Positions 1 to 15,575 of a stretch of DNA of 64,000 nucleotides are shown in pieces. The stretch lies in assembly GCF_051401765.1 (NCBI RefSeq), contig NW_027480532.1:1054001-1118000 (forward strand). The letters are read 5' to 3'. Under the pieces are notes generated by a model. That model worked only from the letters and a program-made list of their open reading frames with translations, was not told the DNA's origin and searched no databases. The stretch's first letter is position 1; each line of letters starts with the position of its first letter. The stretch is from Calliopsis andreniformis. Lineage: Eukaryota; Arthropoda; Insecta; Hymenoptera; Andrenidae. The translations under genes and the position numbers were made by a program.

Positions 1-2300
1 TCAATCCTCAATCCTCAATTCTCAATCCTCAATCCTCAATCCTGAATCGTCAGTCTTCAATCCTCAATCCTCAATCCTCAATTCTCAATCCTCAATCCTC
101 AATCCTCAGACCTCAAACATCAATACTCAACCCTCAGTCCTCGTCCTCAATCCTCAATCTTCAATCCTCAATCCTCAATCCTCAATTCTCAATCCTCAAT
201 CCTCAATCCTCAGACCTCAAACATCAATACTCAACCCTCAGTCCTCGTCCTCAATACACAACCATCAAACCTCAATCCTCGATATTCAATCATCGATATT
301 CAATCTTCAGTCCTCAATCCTCAATCCTCAATCCTCAATCCTCAATCCTCAATCCTCAATCCTCAATACCCAATCCTCAATCCTCAATCCTCAATCCACA
401 ATCCTCAATCCTCAATCCTCATTCTTCAATCCTCAACACCCAATCCTCAATCTTCAATCCTCAATCCTCAATTCTCAGACCTCAACCCTCAATCTTCAAT
501 CCTCAATACTCAATCTGCAACGCTCAATCCTCAGTCCTCAATCCTCAATCCTCATTCTTCAATCCTCAATACCCAATCCTCAATCTTCAATCCTCAATCC
601 ACAATCCTCAATCCTCAATCCTCATTCTTCAATCCTCAACACCCAATCCTCAATCTTCAATCCTCAATCCTCAATTCTCAGACCTCAATCCTCAATCTTC
701 AATTCTCAATACTCAATCTTCAATCCTCAATCCTCAATCCTCAATCCTCAATCCTCATTCTTCAATTCTCAACACCCAATCCTCAATCTTCAATCCTCAA
801 TCCTCAATCCTCAATTTTCAATCCTCAGTCCTCAATCCTCAGACCTCAAACATAAATACTCAACCCTCAGTCCTCGTCCTCAATCCACAACACTCAATCC
901 TCGAGCCTCAATCGTCAAGACTCAATACTCAATCTTCAATCCTCCATTCTCAATCCTCAATCCTCAATCCTCAATCCTCAATCCTCAATCCTCCATCCTC
1001 AATCGTCAGGCTTCAATCCTCAATACCCAATCCTCAGTCTTCAATCTTCAATCCTCAGTCCTCAATTCTCAATCCTCAATCCTCAGTCCTCAGACCTCAA
1101 ACCACAATCCGCAACCCTCAGCCCTCATCCTCATTCCTCAATCCTCAATCGTCAATCCTCAATCCTCAATCCTCAACCCTCAATCCTCAATGTTCAATCC
1201 TCAATACCCAACCCTCAGTCTTCAATCCTCAATCCTCAATCCTCAATCTTCAGGCCTCAATCCTCAGTCCTCAAACCTCAATTCTGAATCCTCAATCCTG
1301 AATCCGCAATCTTCAGCCCTCAGTCCTCAACAATCAGTTGATATTCCTCGATCCTCAGTAGAATACCCTCAATTCACAGCTTTCAATACTCAATACTCAA
1401 TCTGCAATCCTCCAACCCTTATTCTTCAATCCTCAGTACCCAATCCTCAATCTTCAATCCTCAATCCTCAATCCTCAATTCTCTGTCCTCAATCCTCAAT
1501 CCTCAATCCTCAGACCTGAAACATCAATATTCAACCCTCAGTCCTTGTCCTCAATCCAGAAACCTCAATCCTCAATCCCCAATCTTCAATCATCAATATT
1601 CAATCTTCAATCCTCAATCCTCAATCCTCAATCCTCAATCCTCAATCCTCAATCTTCAATTCTCAATACTCAGTCTTCAATACTCAATCCTCAATACTCA
1701 AACCTCAATCCTCAATCTTCAATCCTCAATACCCAATCCTCAATCTTCAATCCTCAAACTTCAATCCTCAGTTCGCAATCCCCAATCCTCAATCCTCTGA
1801 CCTCAGGCATCAATACTCAACCCTCAGTCCTCGTCCTCAATCCACAACCCTCAATCCTCAATCCTCAACCTTCATTCATCAATATTCAACCTTATATCCT
1901 CAATCCTCAACCCTCAATCTTCAATCCTCAATCCTCAATACTCAATCTGCAATACTCAATCCTCAATCCTCAATCCGCAATCCTCATTCTTCAATCCTGA
2001 ATACCCAATCCTCAATTTTCAATCCTCAATCCTCAATCCTCAGTCCTCAATACTCAACAATCAGTCCTCAATTCTCAATACTCAATCCTCAAGCCTCAAT
2101 CTTCAATCCTCAATACTCAATCTTCAATCCTCAATCCTCAATCCTCAATCTTCAATGCTCAATCCTCAATCCTCAATCCTCAACCCTCAATCTTCAATCC
2201 TCAATACTCAATCTGCAATCCTCAATCCTCAATCCTCAATCCTCAATCCTCACTCTTCAATCCTGAATAACCAATACTCAATCTTCAATCCTCAATCCTC
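1..2300 (+). repeat. Array block duplicated at 26,393-28,700 (offset 26,392)
   Basis: From the left window edge to about 2,300, landmarks recur at a constant offset of 26,392 bases: the GAATCGTCAG variant near 43, the subfamily A core at 1,371 and an AATGCTC variant at 2,154. All lie in register with the copy starting at 26,393, and every stretch compared matched almost base for base. Similarity ends near 2,308, where the two copies continue with different heptamer variants. The block probably begins left of the window. Confidence 0.85.
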
Positions 2301-4090
2301 AATCCTCAATCCTCAATCGTCGATCCTCAATCCCCAACCCTCAATCTTCAATCCTCAATCCTCAATCCCCAATCCTCAATCCTCAATCCTCAATCTTCAA
2401 TCCTCAATACTCAATCTTCAATCCTCAATTCTCAATACTCAATAGAATATCCTGAATTCTCAGGATTCGATACTCAAACCTCAACACGCAACCCTCAATC
2501 CTCAATCCTCAATCCTCAATCCTCAATCTTCAATCCTCAATACTCAATCTTCAATCCTCCATCCTCAATCCTCAGTCCTCAATCCTCAATCCTCAATCGT
2601 CAGGCTTCAATCCTCAATACTCAATCTTCAATCCTCAATCCTCAATCGTCATTCGTCAATCCTCATTCTTCAATCCTCAATACCCGATCCTCAATCTTCA
2701 ATCTTCAACCCTGAATCCTCAACTCTCAATCCTCAACCCTCAATCCTCAGACCTCAAACCTCAATCCTCAACCCTCAGCCCTCATCCTCAATCCTCAATC
2801 CTCAATCTTCAATCCTCAATCCTCAATCCTCAATCCTCAATCCTCAATCCTCAATCCTCAGACCTGAAACATCAATATTCAACCCTCAGTCCTCGTCCTC
2901 AATCCACAAACCTCAATCCTCAATACTCAATCTTCAATCATCAATATTCAATCCTCAATCCTCAATCCTCGATCCTCAATCCTCAATCCTCAATCCTCAA
3001 TCCTCAATCTTCAATTCTCAATACTTAGTCTTCAATACTCAATCCTCAATACTCAAACCTCAATCCTCAATCTTCAATCCTCAATACCCAATCCTGAATC
3101 TTCAATCCTCAAACATCAATCCTCAGTTCGCAATCCTCAATCCTCAATCCTCTGACCTCAGGCATCAATTCTCAACCCCCAGTCCTCGTCCTCAATCCAC
3201 AACCCTCAATCCTCAATCCTCAACCTTCATTCATCAATATTCAACCTTCTATCCTCAATCCTCAACCCTCAATCTTCAATCCTCAATCTTCAATACTCAA
3301 TCTGCAATACTCAATCCTCAATCCTCAATCCTCAATCCTCATTCTTCAATCCTGAATATCCAATCCTCAATCTTCAATCCTCAATCCTCTATCCTCAGTC
3401 CTCAATACTCAGCAATCAGTCCTCAATTCTCAATACTCAATCCTCAAGCCTCAATCTTCAATCCTCAATACTCAATCTTCAATCCTCAATCCTCAATCCT
3501 CAATCTTCAATGCTCAATCCTCAATCCTCAATCCTCAACCCTCAATCTTCAATCCTCAGTACTCAATCTGCAATCCTCAATCCTCAATCCTCAATCCTCA
3601 ATCCTCAATCCTCAATCCTCAATCCTCAGACCTGAAACATCAATATTCAACCCTCAGTCCTCGTCCTCAATCCACAAACCTCAATCCTCAATACTCAATC
3701 TTCAACCCTCAATCCTCAATGTTCAATCCTCAATACCCAACCTTCAGTCTTCAATCCTCAATCCTCAATCCTCAATCTTCAGTCCTCAATCCTCAGTCCT
3801 CAAACCTCAATTCTGAATCCTCAATCCTGAATCCTCAATCTTCAGCCCTCAGTCCTCAACAATCAGTTGACATTCCTCAATCATCAGTAGAATATCCTCA
3901 ATTCACAGCTTTCAATACTCAATACTCAATCTGCAATCCTCCAACCTGTATCCACAAACATCAATTTTCACCACTCAACCCTCAGCACTCATTCCTCAAT
4001 GTTCAATCCTCAATCCTCAACCCTCAATCTTCGATCCTCAATACTGAATCTTCAATCCTCAACTCTCAATCCTCAATCCTCAATCCTCAA

Positions 4091-7000
4091 CCCTTATTCT
4101 TCAATCCTCAGTACCCAATCCTCAATCTTCAATCCTCAATCCTCAATCCTCAATTCTCAATCCTCAATCCTCAATCCTCAATCCTCAGACCTGAAACATC
4201 AATATTCAACCCTCAGTCTTCGTCCTCAATCCACAAACCTCAATCCTCAATACTCAATCTTCAATCATCAATATTCAATCTTCAATCCTCAATCCTCAAT
4301 CCTCAGTCCTCAATCCTCAATCCTCAATCTTGAATTCTCAATACTTAGTCTTCAGTACTCAATCCTCAATACTCAAACCTCAATCCTCAATTTTCAATCC
4401 TCAATACCCAATCCTCCATCTTCAATCCTCAAACATCAATCCTCAGTTCGCAATCCTCAATCCTCAATCCTCTGACCTCAGGCATCAATTCTCAACCCTC
4501 AGTCCTCGTCCTCAATCCACAACCCTCAATCCTCAATCCTCAACCTTCATTCATCAATATTCAACCTTCTATCCTCAATCCTCAACCCTCAATCTTCAAT
4601 CCTCAATCTTCAATACTCAATCTGCAATTCTCAATCCTCAATCCTCAATCCTCAATCCTCATTCTTCAATCCTGAATACCCAATCCTCAATTTTCAATCC
4701 TCAATCCTCAATCCTCAGTCCTCAATACTCAACAATCAGTCCTCAATTCTCAATACTCAATCCTCAAGCCTCAATCTTCAATCCTCAATACTCAATCTTC
4801 AATCCTCAATCCTCAATCCTCAATCTTCAATGCTCAATCCTCAATCCTCAATCCTCAACCTTCAATCTTCAATCCTCAATACTCAATCTGCAACCCTCAA
4901 TCCTCAATCCTCAATCCTCAATCCTCATTCTTCAATCCTGAATAACCAATCCTCAATCTTCAATCCTCAATCCTCAATCCTCAATTCTCAATCCTCAATC
5001 CTCTGTCCTCAGTCCTCAAACCTCAACCCTCAACCCTCAGCCCTCATCCTCAATCCTCAATCCTCAATCCTCAATCTTCAATCGTCAATACTCAATCTTC
5101 AAACCTCAATCCTCAATCCGCAACCCTCAATGCTCAATCCTCAATCCTCAATCCTCAAACCTCAATCTTCAATCCTCAATACTCAATCTGCAATCCTCAA
5201 TCCTCAATCCTCAATCCTCAATCCTCAATCGTCGATCCTCAATCCCCAACCCTCAATCTTCAATCCTCAATCCTCAATCCCCAATCCTCAATCCTCAATC
5301 CTCAATCTTCAATCCTCAATACTCAATCTTCAATCCTCAATTCTCAATACTCAATAGAATATCCTGAATTCTCAGCATTCGATACTCAAACCTCAACACG
5401 CAACCCTCAATCCTCAATCCTCAATCCTCAATCCTCAATCTTCAATCCTCAATACTCAATCTTCAATCCTCCATCCTCAATCCTCAGTCCTCAATCCTCA
5501 ATCCTCAATCGTCAGGCTTCAATCCTCAATACTCAATCTTCAATCCTCAATCCTCAATCGTCATTCGTCAATCCTCATTCTTCAATCCTCAATACCCGAT
5601 CCTCAATCTTCAATCTTCAACCCTCAATCCTCAACTCTCAATCCTCAACCCTCAATCCTCAGACCTCAAACCTCAATCCTCAACCCTCAGCCCTCATCCT
5701 CAATCCTCAATCCTCAATCTTCAATCCTCAATCCTCAATCCTCATGCCTCAATCCAAAATCCTCAATCCTCAGTCATCAAACCTCAATCCTGAATCCTCA
5801 ATCCTGAATCCTCAATCTTCAGACCTCAGACCTGAACAATCAGATGTCAATCCTCAATCCTCAATAGAATATCATCAATTCACAGTTTTCAATACTCAAT
5901 ACTCGATCTTCAATCCTCAATCCTCAATCCTCAATCCTCAATCCTCAATCCTGAATCGTCAGTCTTCAATCCTCAGTACTCAATCTTCAATCCTCAATCC
6001 TCAATCCTCAATCCTCAAACCTCATTCTACAATCCTCAATACCCAATCCTCAATCTTCAATCCTCAATCCTCAATCCTCAATACTCAATCCTCAATCCTC
6101 AGTCCTCAGTCCTCAAACCTCAATCCTCAACCCTCAGCCCTCATCCTCAATCCTCAATCCTAAATTCTCAATCCTCAAACCTCAAACCTCAATCCTCAAC
6201 CGTCAGTCCTCGTCCTCAATCCTCAACCCTCAATCCTCAATCCTCAGTCCTCAATTCTCAATCCCCAATCCTCAGTCCTCAGTCCTCAAACCTCAACCCT
6301 CAACCCTCAGCCCTCATCCTCAATCCTCAATCCTCAATCTTCAATCCTCAATCCTCAATCCTCAATTCTCAATCCTCAATCCTCAATCCTCAGACCTCAA
6401 ACATCAATACTCAACCCTCAGTCCTCGTCCTCAATCCTCAATCGTCAATCCTCAATCCTCAATCCTCAATTCTCAATCCTCAATCCTCAATCCTCAGACC
6501 TCAAACATCAATACTCAACCCTCAGTCCTCGTCCTCAATACACAACCATCAAACCTCAATCCTCAATATTCAATCATCGATATTCAATCTTAAGTCCTCA
6601 ATCCTCAATCCTCAATCCTCAATCCTCAATCCTCAATGTTCAATCCGCAATACCCAATCCTCAATCTTCAATCCTCAATCCACAATCCTCAATCCTCAAT
6701 TCTCATTCTTCAATCCTCAACACCCAATCCTCAATCTTCAATCCTCAATCCTCAATTCTCAGACCTCAACCCTCAATCTTCAATCCTCAATACTCAATCT
6801 GCAACGCTCAATCCTCAGTCCTCAATCCTCAATCCTCATTCTTCAATCCTCAATACCCAATCCTCAATCTTCAATCCTCAATCCACAGTCCTCAATCCTC
6901 AATCCTCATTCTTCAATCCTCAACACCCAATCCTCAATCTTCAATCCTCAATCCTCAATTCTCAGACCTCAATCCTCAATCTTCAATTCTCAATACTCAA

Positions 7001-10000
7001 TCTTCAATCCTCAATCCTCAATCCTCAATCCTCAATCCTCATTCTTCAATTCTCAACACCCAATCCTCAATCTTCAATCCTCAATCCTCAATCCTCAATT
7101 GTCAATCCTCAGTCCTCAATCCTCAGACCTCAAACATAAATACTCAACCCTCAGTCCTCGTCCTCAATCCACAACACTCAATCCTCGAGCCTCAATCGTC
7201 AAGACTCAATACTCAATCTTCAATCCTCCATTCTCAATCCTCAATCCTCAATCCTCAACCCTTATTCTTCAATCCTCAGTACCCAATCCTCAATCTTCAA
7301 TCCTCAATCCTCAATCCTCAATTCTCAACCCTCAATCCTCAATCCTCAATCCTCAGACCTGAAACATCAATAGTCAACCCTCAGCCTTCGTCCTCAATCC
7401 ACAAACCTCAATCCTCAATACTCAATCTTCAATCATCAATATTCAATCCTCAATCCTCAATCCTCAATCCTCAATCCTCAATCCTCAATCCTCAATCTTC
7501 AATTCTCAATACTTAGTCTTCAATACTCAATCCTCAATACTCAAACCTCAATCCTCAATCTTCAATCCTCAATACCCAATCCTCAATCTTCAATCCTCAA
7601 ACATCAATCCTCAGTTCGCAATCCTCAATCCTCAATCCTCTGACCTCAGGCATCAATTCTCAACCCTCAGTCCTCGTCCTCAATCCACAACCCTCAATCC
7701 TCAATCCTCAACCTTCATTCATCAATATTCAACCTTCTATCCTCATTCCTCAACCCTCAATCTTCAATCCTCAATCTTCAATACTCAATCTGCAATACTC
7801 AATCCTCAATCCTCAATCCTCAATCCTCATTCTTCAATCCTGAAAACCCAATCCTCAATTTTCAATCCTCAATCCTCAATCCTCAGTCCTCAATACTCAA
7901 CAATCAGTTCTCAATTCTCAATACTCAATCCTCAAGCCTCAATCTTCAATCCTCAATACTCAATCTTCAATCCTCAATCCTCAATCCTCAATCTTCAACG
8001 CTCAATCCTCAATCCTCAATCCTCAACCTTCAATCTTCAATCCTCAATACTCAATCTGCAACCCTCAATCCTCAATCCTCAATCCTCAATCCTCATTCTT
8101 CAATCCTGAATAACCAATCCTCAATCTTCAATCCTCAATCCTCAATCCTCAATTCTCAATCCTCAATCCTCTGTCCTCAGTCCTCAAACCTCAACCCTCA
8201 ACCCTCAGCCCTCATCCTCAATCCTCAATCCTCAATCCTCAATCTTCAATCGTCAATACCCAATCTTCAATCCTCAATCCTCAATCCGCAACCCTCAATG
8301 CTCAATCCTCAATCCTCAATCCTCAAACCTCAATATTCAATCCTCAATACTCAATCTGCAATCCTCAATCCTCAATCCTCAATCCTCAATCCTCAATCGT
8401 CGATCCTCAATCCCCAACCCTCAATCTTCAATCCTCAATCCTCAATCCCCAATCCTCAATCCTCAATCCTCAATCTTCAATCCTCAATACTCAATCTTCA
8501 ATCCTCAATTCTCAATACTCAATAGAATATCCTGAATTCTCAGGATTCGATACTCAAACCTCAACACGCAACCCTCAATCCTCAATCCTCAATCCTCAAT
8601 CCTCAATCTTCAATCCTCAATACTCAATCTTCAATCCTCCATCCTCAATCCTCAGTCCTCAATCCTCAATCCTCAATCGTCAGGCTTCAATCCTCAATAC
8701 TCAATCTTCAATCCTCAATCCTCAATCGTCATTCGTCAATCCTCATTCTTCAATCCTCAATACCCGATCCTCAATCTTCAATCTTCAACCCTGAATCCTC
8801 AACTCTCAATCCTCAACCCTCAATCCTCAGACCTCAAACCTCAATCCTCAACCCTCAGCCCTCATCCTCAATCCTCAATCCTCAATCTTCAATCCTCAAT
8901 CCTCAATCCCCATGCCTCAATCCAAAATCCTCAATCCTCAGTCATCAAACCTCAATCCTGAATCCTCAATCCTGAATCCTCAATCTTCAGACCACAGACC
9001 TGAACAATCAGATGTCAATCCTCAATCCTCAATAGAATATCATCAATTCACAGTTTTCAATACTCAATACTCGATCTTCAATCCTCAATCCTCAATCCTC
9101 AATCCTCAATCCTCAATCCTGAATCGTCAGTCTTCAATCCTCAGTACTCAATCTTCAATCCTCAATCCTCAATCCTCAATCCTCAAACCTCATTCTACAA
9201 TCCTCAATACCCAATCCTCAATCTTCAATCCTCAATCCTCAATCCTCAATACTCAATCCTCAATCCTCAGTCCTCAGTCCTCAAACCTCAATCCTCAACC
9301 CTCAGCCCTCATCCTCAATCCTCAATCCTGAAGTCTCAATCCTCAAACCTCAAACCTCAATCCTCAACCGTCAGTCCTCGTCCTCAATCCTCAACCCTCA
9401 ATCCTCAATCCTCAGTCCTCAATTCTCAATCCCCAATCCTCAGTCCTCAGTCCTCAAACCTCAACCCTCAACCCTCAGCCCTCATCCTCAATCCTCAATC
9501 CTCAATCTTCAATCCTCAATCCTCAATCCTCAATTCTCAATCCTCAATCCTCAATCCTCAGACCTCAAACATCAATACTCAACCCTCAGTCCTCGTCCTC
9601 AATCCTCAATCGTCAATCCTCAATCCTCAATACTCAATTCTCAATCCTCAATCCTCAATCCTCAGACCTCAAACATCAATACTCAACCCTCAGTCCTCGT
9701 CCTCAATACACAACCATCAAACCTCAATCCTCAATATTCAATCATCGATATTCAATCTTAAGTCCTCAATCCTCAATCCTCAATCCTCAATCCTCAATCC
9801 TCAATGTTCAATCCGCAATACCCAATCCTCAATCTTCAATCCTCAATCCACAATCCTCAATCCTCAATCCTCATTCTTCAATCCTCAACACCCAATCCTC
9901 AATCTTCAATCCTCAATCCTCAATTCTCAGACCTCAACCCTCAATCTTCAATCCTCAATACTCAATCTGCAACGCTCAATCCTCAGTCCTCAATCCTCAA

Positions 10001-10426
10001 TCCTCATTCTTCAATCCTCAATACCCAATCCTCAATCTTCAATCCTCAATCCACAATCCTCAATCCTCAATCCTCATTCTTCAATCCTCAACACCCAATC
10101 CTCAATCTTCAATCCTCAATCCTCAATTCTCAGACCTCAATCCTCAATCTTCAATTCTCAATACTCAATCTTCAATCCTCAATCCTCAATCCTCAATCCT
10201 CAATCCTCATTCTTCAATTCTCAACACCCAATCCTCAATCTTCAATCCTCAATCCTCAATCCTCAATTGTCAATCCTCAGTCCTCAATCCTCAGACCTCA
10301 AACATAAATACTCAACCCTCAGTCCTCGTCCTCAATCCACAACACTCAATCCTCGAGCCTCAATCGTCAAGACTCAATACTCAATCTTCAATCCTCCATT
10401 CTCAATCCTCAATCCTCAATCCTCAA
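4091..10426 (+). repeat. Two-copy tandem duplication, unit 3,168 bp
   Basis: Copy one spans about 4,091-7,258 and copy two about 7,259-10,426. Both begin with CCCTTATTCTTC after an array run. Landmarks recur exactly 3,168 bases apart: subfamily C cores at 5,366 and 8,534, subfamily B cores at 5,877 and 9,045, and an ATGCCTCAATCC variant at 5,744 and 8,912. The copies differ by scattered substitutions, for example CAGACCTCAGACC versus CAGACCACAGACC. The unit is not a multiple of seven, so it is a true higher-order unit and not heptamer register. Confidence 0.9.
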
Positions 10427-11100
10427 TCCTCAATCCTCAATCCTCCATCCTCAATCGTCAGGCTTCAATCCTCAATACCCAATCCTCAGTCTTCAATCTT
10501 CAATCCTCAGTCCTCAATTCTCAATCCTCAATCCTCAGTCCTCAGACCTCAAACCACAATCCGCAACACTCAGCCCTCATCCTCATTCCTCAATCCTCAA
10601 TCGTCAATCCTCAATCCTCAATCCTCAACCCTCAATCCTCAATGTTCAATCCTCAATACCCAACCCTCAGTCTTCAATCCTCAATCCTCAATCCTCAATC
10701 TTCAGTCCTCAATCCTCAGTCCTCAAACCTCAATTCTGAATCCTCAATCCTGAATCCTCAATCTTCAGCCCTCAGTCCTCAACAATCAGTTGATATTCCT
10801 CGATCCTCAGTAGAATATCCTCAATTCACAGCTTTCAATACTCAATACTCAATCTGCAATCCTCCAACCTGTATCCACAAACATCAATTTTCACCACTCA
10901 ACCCTCAGCACTCATTCCTCAATGTTCAATCCTCAATCCTCAACGCTCAATCTTCGATCCTCAATACTGAATCTTCAATCCTCAACTCTCAATCCTCAAT
11001 CCTCAATCCTCAACCCTTATTCTTCAATCCTCAGTACCCAATCCTCAATCCTCAATCCTCAATCCTCAATCCTCAATTCTCAGTCCTCAATCCTCAATCC
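8610..11100 (+). repeat. Array block copied at about 48,300-50,790 (offset 39,687)
   Basis: Landmarks keep a constant 39,687-base offset to the right part of the array: the subfamily B core at 9,045 matches 48,732, the subfamily A core at 10,823 matches 50,510, and the GTTCAATCCGCAATACC variant at 9,805 matches 49,492. One visible difference is ATGCCTCAATCC at 8,912 versus AAGCCTCAATCC at 48,599. This long-range copy overlaps the 3,168 and 2,284 bp tandem units, so rearrangements are nested. Confidence 0.8.
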
Positions 11101-14100
11101 TCAATCCTCAGACCTGAAACATCAATATTCAACCCTCAGTCCTCGTCCTCAATCCACAAACCTCAATCCTCAATCCCCAATCTTCAATCATCAATATTCA
11201 ATCTTCAATCCTCAATCCTCAATCCTCAATCCTCAATCCTCAATCCTCAATCTTCAATTCTCAAAACTCAGTCTTCAATACTCAATCCTCAATACTCAAA
11301 CCTCAATCCTCAATCTTCAATCCTCAATACCCAATCCTCAATCTTCAATCCTCAAACTTCAATCCTCAGTTCGCAATCCTCAATCCTCAATCCTCTGACC
11401 TCAGGCATCAATACTCAACCCTCAGTCCTCGTCCTCAATCCACAACTCTCAATCCTCAATCCTCAACCTTCATTCATCAATATTCAACCTTCTATCCTCA
11501 ATCCTCAACCCTCAATCTTCAATCCTCAATCCTCAATACTCAATCTGCAATACTCAATCCTCAATCCTCAATCCGCAATCCTCATTCTTCAATCCTGAAT
11601 ACCCAATCCTCAATTTTCAATCCTCAATCCTCAATCCTCAGTCCTCAATACTCAACAATCAGTCCTCAATTCTCAATACTCAATCCTCAAGCCTCAGTCT
11701 TCAATCCTCAATACTCAATCTTCAATCCTCAATCCTCAATCCTCAATCTTCAATGCTCATTCCTCAATCCTCAATCCTCAACCCTCAATCTTCAATCCTC
11801 AATACTCAATCTGCAATCCTCAATCCTCAATCCTCAATCCTCAATCCTCATTCTTCAATCCTGAATAACCAATCCTCAATCTTCAATCCTCAATCCTCAA
11901 TCCTCAATTCTCAATCCTCAATCCTCTGTCCTCAGTCCTCAGACCTCAACCCTCAACCCTCAGCCCTCATCCTCAATCCTCAATACTCAATCCTCAATCC
12001 TCAATCTTCAATCCTCAATACTCAATCTTCAATAATCAATCCTCAATTCTCAATCCTCAGTACTCAATCCTCAAACGTCGATCCTCAATCCCCAATCCTC
12101 AATCTTCAATCCTCATTCCTCAATCCACAACCATCAATCCTCAATCCTCAATCTTCAATCATCAATATTCAATCTTCAGTCCTCAATCCTCAATCCTCAA
12201 TACTCAATCCTCAATCCTCAATGTTCAATCCGCAATACCCAATCCTCAATCTTCAATCCTCAATCCACAATCCTCAATCCTCAATCCTCATTCTTCAATC
12301 CTCAACACCCAATCCTCAATCTTCAATCCTCAAACCTCAATTCTCAGACCACAACCCTCAATCTTCAATCCTCAATACTCAATCTGCAACCCTCAATTCT
12401 CAGTCCTCAATCGTCAATCCTCATTCTTCAATCCTCAATACCCAATCCTCAATTCTCAATCCTAAATCCACAATCCTCAATCCTCAATCCTCATTCTTCA
12501 ATTCTCAACACCCAATCCTCAATCTGCAATCCTCAATCCTCAATCCTCAATTGTCAATCCTCAGTCCTCAATCCTCAGACCTCAAACATCAATACTCAAC
12601 CCTCAGTCCTCGTCCTCAATCCACAACACTCATTCCTCGAGCCTCAATCGTCAAGACTCAACACTCAATCTTCAATCCTCCATTCTCAATCCTCAATACT
12701 CAATCCTCAATCCTCAATCCTCAATCCTCCATCCTCAATCGTCAGGCTTCAATCCTCAATACCCAATCCTCAGTCTTCAATCTTCAATCCTCAGTCCTCA
12801 ATTCTCAATCCTCAATCCTCAGTCCTCAGACCTCAAACCTCAATCCGCAACCCTCAGCCCTCATCCTCATTCCTCAATCCTCAATCGTCAATCCTCAATC
12901 CTCAATCCTCAACCCTCAATCCTCAATGTTCAATCCTCAATACCCAACCCTCAGTCTTCAATCCTCAATCCTCAATCCTCAATCTTCAGTCCTCAATCCT
13001 CAGTCCTCAAACCTCAATTCTGAATCCTCAATCCTGAATCCTCAATCTTCAGCCCTCAGTCCTCAACAATCAGTTGATATTCCTCGATCCTCAGTAGAAT
13101 ATCCTCAATTCACAGCTTTCAATACTCAATACTCAATCTGCAATCCTCCAACCTGTATCCACAAACATCAATTTTCACCACTCAACCCTCAGCACTCATT
13201 CCTCAATGTTCAATCCTCAATCCTCAACTCTCAATCTTCGATCCTCAATACTGAATCTTCAATCCTCAACTCTCAATCCTCAATCCTCAATCCTCAACCC
13301 TTATTCTTCAATCCTCAGTACCCAATCCTCAATCCTCAATCCTCAATCCTCAATCCTCAATTCTCAGTCCTCAATCCTCAATCCTCAATCCTCAGACCTG
13401 AAACATCAATATTCAACCCTCAGTCCTCGTCCTCAATCCACAAACCTCAATCCTCAATCCCCTATCTTCAATCATCAATATTCAATCTTCAATCCTCAAT
13501 CCTCAATCCTCAATCCTCAATCCTCAATCCTCAATCTTCAATTCTCAATACTCAGTCTTCAATACTCAATCCTCAATACTCAAACCTCAATCCTCAATCT
13601 TCAATCCTCAATACCCAATCCTCAATCTTCAATCCTCAAACTTCAATCCTCAGTTCGCAATCCTCAATCCTCAATCCTCTGACCTCAGGCATCAATACTC
13701 AACCCTCAGTCCTCGTCCTCAAACCACAACTCTCAATCCTCAATCCTCAACCTTCATTCATCAATATTCAACCTTCTATCCTCAATCCTCAACCCTCAAT
13801 CTTCAATCCTCAATCCTCAATACTCAATCTGCAATACTCAATCCTCAATCCTCAATCCGCAATCCTCATTCTTCAATCCTGAATACCCAATCCTCAATTT
13901 TCATTCCTCAATCCTCAATCCTCAGTCCTCAATACTCAACAATCAGTCCTCAATTCTCAATACTCAATCCTCAAGCCTCAGTCTTCAATCCTCAATACTC
14001 AATCTTCAATCCTCAATCCTCAATCCTCAATCTTCAATGCTCATTCCTCAATCCTCAATCCTCAACCCTCAATCTTCAATCCTCAATACTCAATCTGCAA

Positions 14101-15575
14101 TCCTCAATCCTCAATCCTCAATCCTCAATCCTCATTCTTCAATCCTGAATAACCAATCCTCAATCTTCAATCCTCAATCCTCAATCCTCAATTCTCAATC
14201 CTCAATCCTCTGTCCTCAGTCCTCAGACCTCAACCCTCAACCCTCAGCCCTCATCCTCAATCCTCAATACTCAATCCTCAATCCTCAATCTTCAATCCTC
14301 AATACTCAATCTTCAATAATCAATCCTCAATTCTCAATCCTCAGTACTCAATCCTCAAACGTCGATCCTCAATCCCCAATCCTCAATCTTCAATCCTCAT
14401 TCCTCAATCCACAACCATCAATCCTCAATCCTCAATCTTCAATCATCAATATTCAATCTTCAGTCCTCAATCCTCAATCCTCAATACTCAATCCTCAATC
14501 CTCAATGTTCAATCCGCAATACCCAATCCTCAATCTTCAATCCTCAATCCACAATCCTCAATCCTCAATCCTCATTCTTCAATCCTCAACACCCAATCCT
14601 CAATCTTCAATCCTCAAACCTCAATTCTCAGACCACAACCCTCAATCTTCAATCCTCAATACTCAATCTGCAACCCTCAATTCTCAGTCCTCAATCCTCA
14701 ATCCTCATTCTTCAATCCTCAATACCCAATCCTCAATTCTCAATCCTCAATCCACAATCCTCAATCCTCAATCCTCATTCTTCAATTCTCAACACCCAAT
14801 CCTCAATCTTCAATCCTCAATCCTCAATCCTCAATTGTCAATCCTCAGTCCTCAATCCTCAGACCTCAAACATCAATACTCAACCCTCAGTCCTCGTCCT
14901 CAATCCACAACACTCAATCCTCGAGCCTCAATCGTCAAGACTCAACACTCAATCTTCAATCCTCCATTCTCAATCCTCAATACTCAATCCTCAATCCTCA
15001 ATCCTCAATCCTCCATCCTCAATCGTCAGGCTTCAATTCTCAATACCCAATCCTCAGTCTTCAATCTTCAATCCTCAGTCCTCAATTCTCAATCCTCAAT
15101 CCTCAGTCCTCAGACCTCAAACCTCAATCCGCAACCCTCAGCCCTCATCCTCATTCCTCAATACTCAATCGTCAATCCTCAATCCTCAATCCTCAACCCT
15201 CAATCCTCAATGTTCAATCCTCAATACCCAACCCTCAGTCTTCAATCCTCAATCCTCAATCCTCAATCTTCAGTCCTCAATCCTCAGTCCTCAAACCTCA
15301 ATTCTGAATCCTCAATCCTGAATCCTCAATCTTCAGCCCTCAGTCCTCAACAATCAGTTGACATTCCTCAATCATCAGTAGAATATCCTCAATTCACAGC
15401 TTTCAATACTCAATACTCAATCTGCAATCCTCCAATCTGTATCCAAAAACATCAATTTTCGCCACTCAACCCTCAGCACTCATTCCTCAATGTCCAATCC
15501 TCAATCCTCAACTCTCAATCTTCGATCCTCAATACTGAATCTTCAATCCTCAACTCTCAATCCTCAATACTCAAT
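10200..15575 (+). repeat. Tandem higher-order repeat, unit 2,284 bp, about 2.35 copies
   Basis: Copies span about 10,200-12,483, 12,484-14,767 and a partial third at 14,768-15,575. Subfamily A cores lie at 10,823, 13,107 and 15,391, spaced exactly 2,284. The variant AAGACTCAATACTC at 10,369 corresponds to AAGACTCAACACTC at 12,653. Copies two and three share variants absent from copy one, which suggests that the 2-3 duplication is the younger event. Confidence 0.9.
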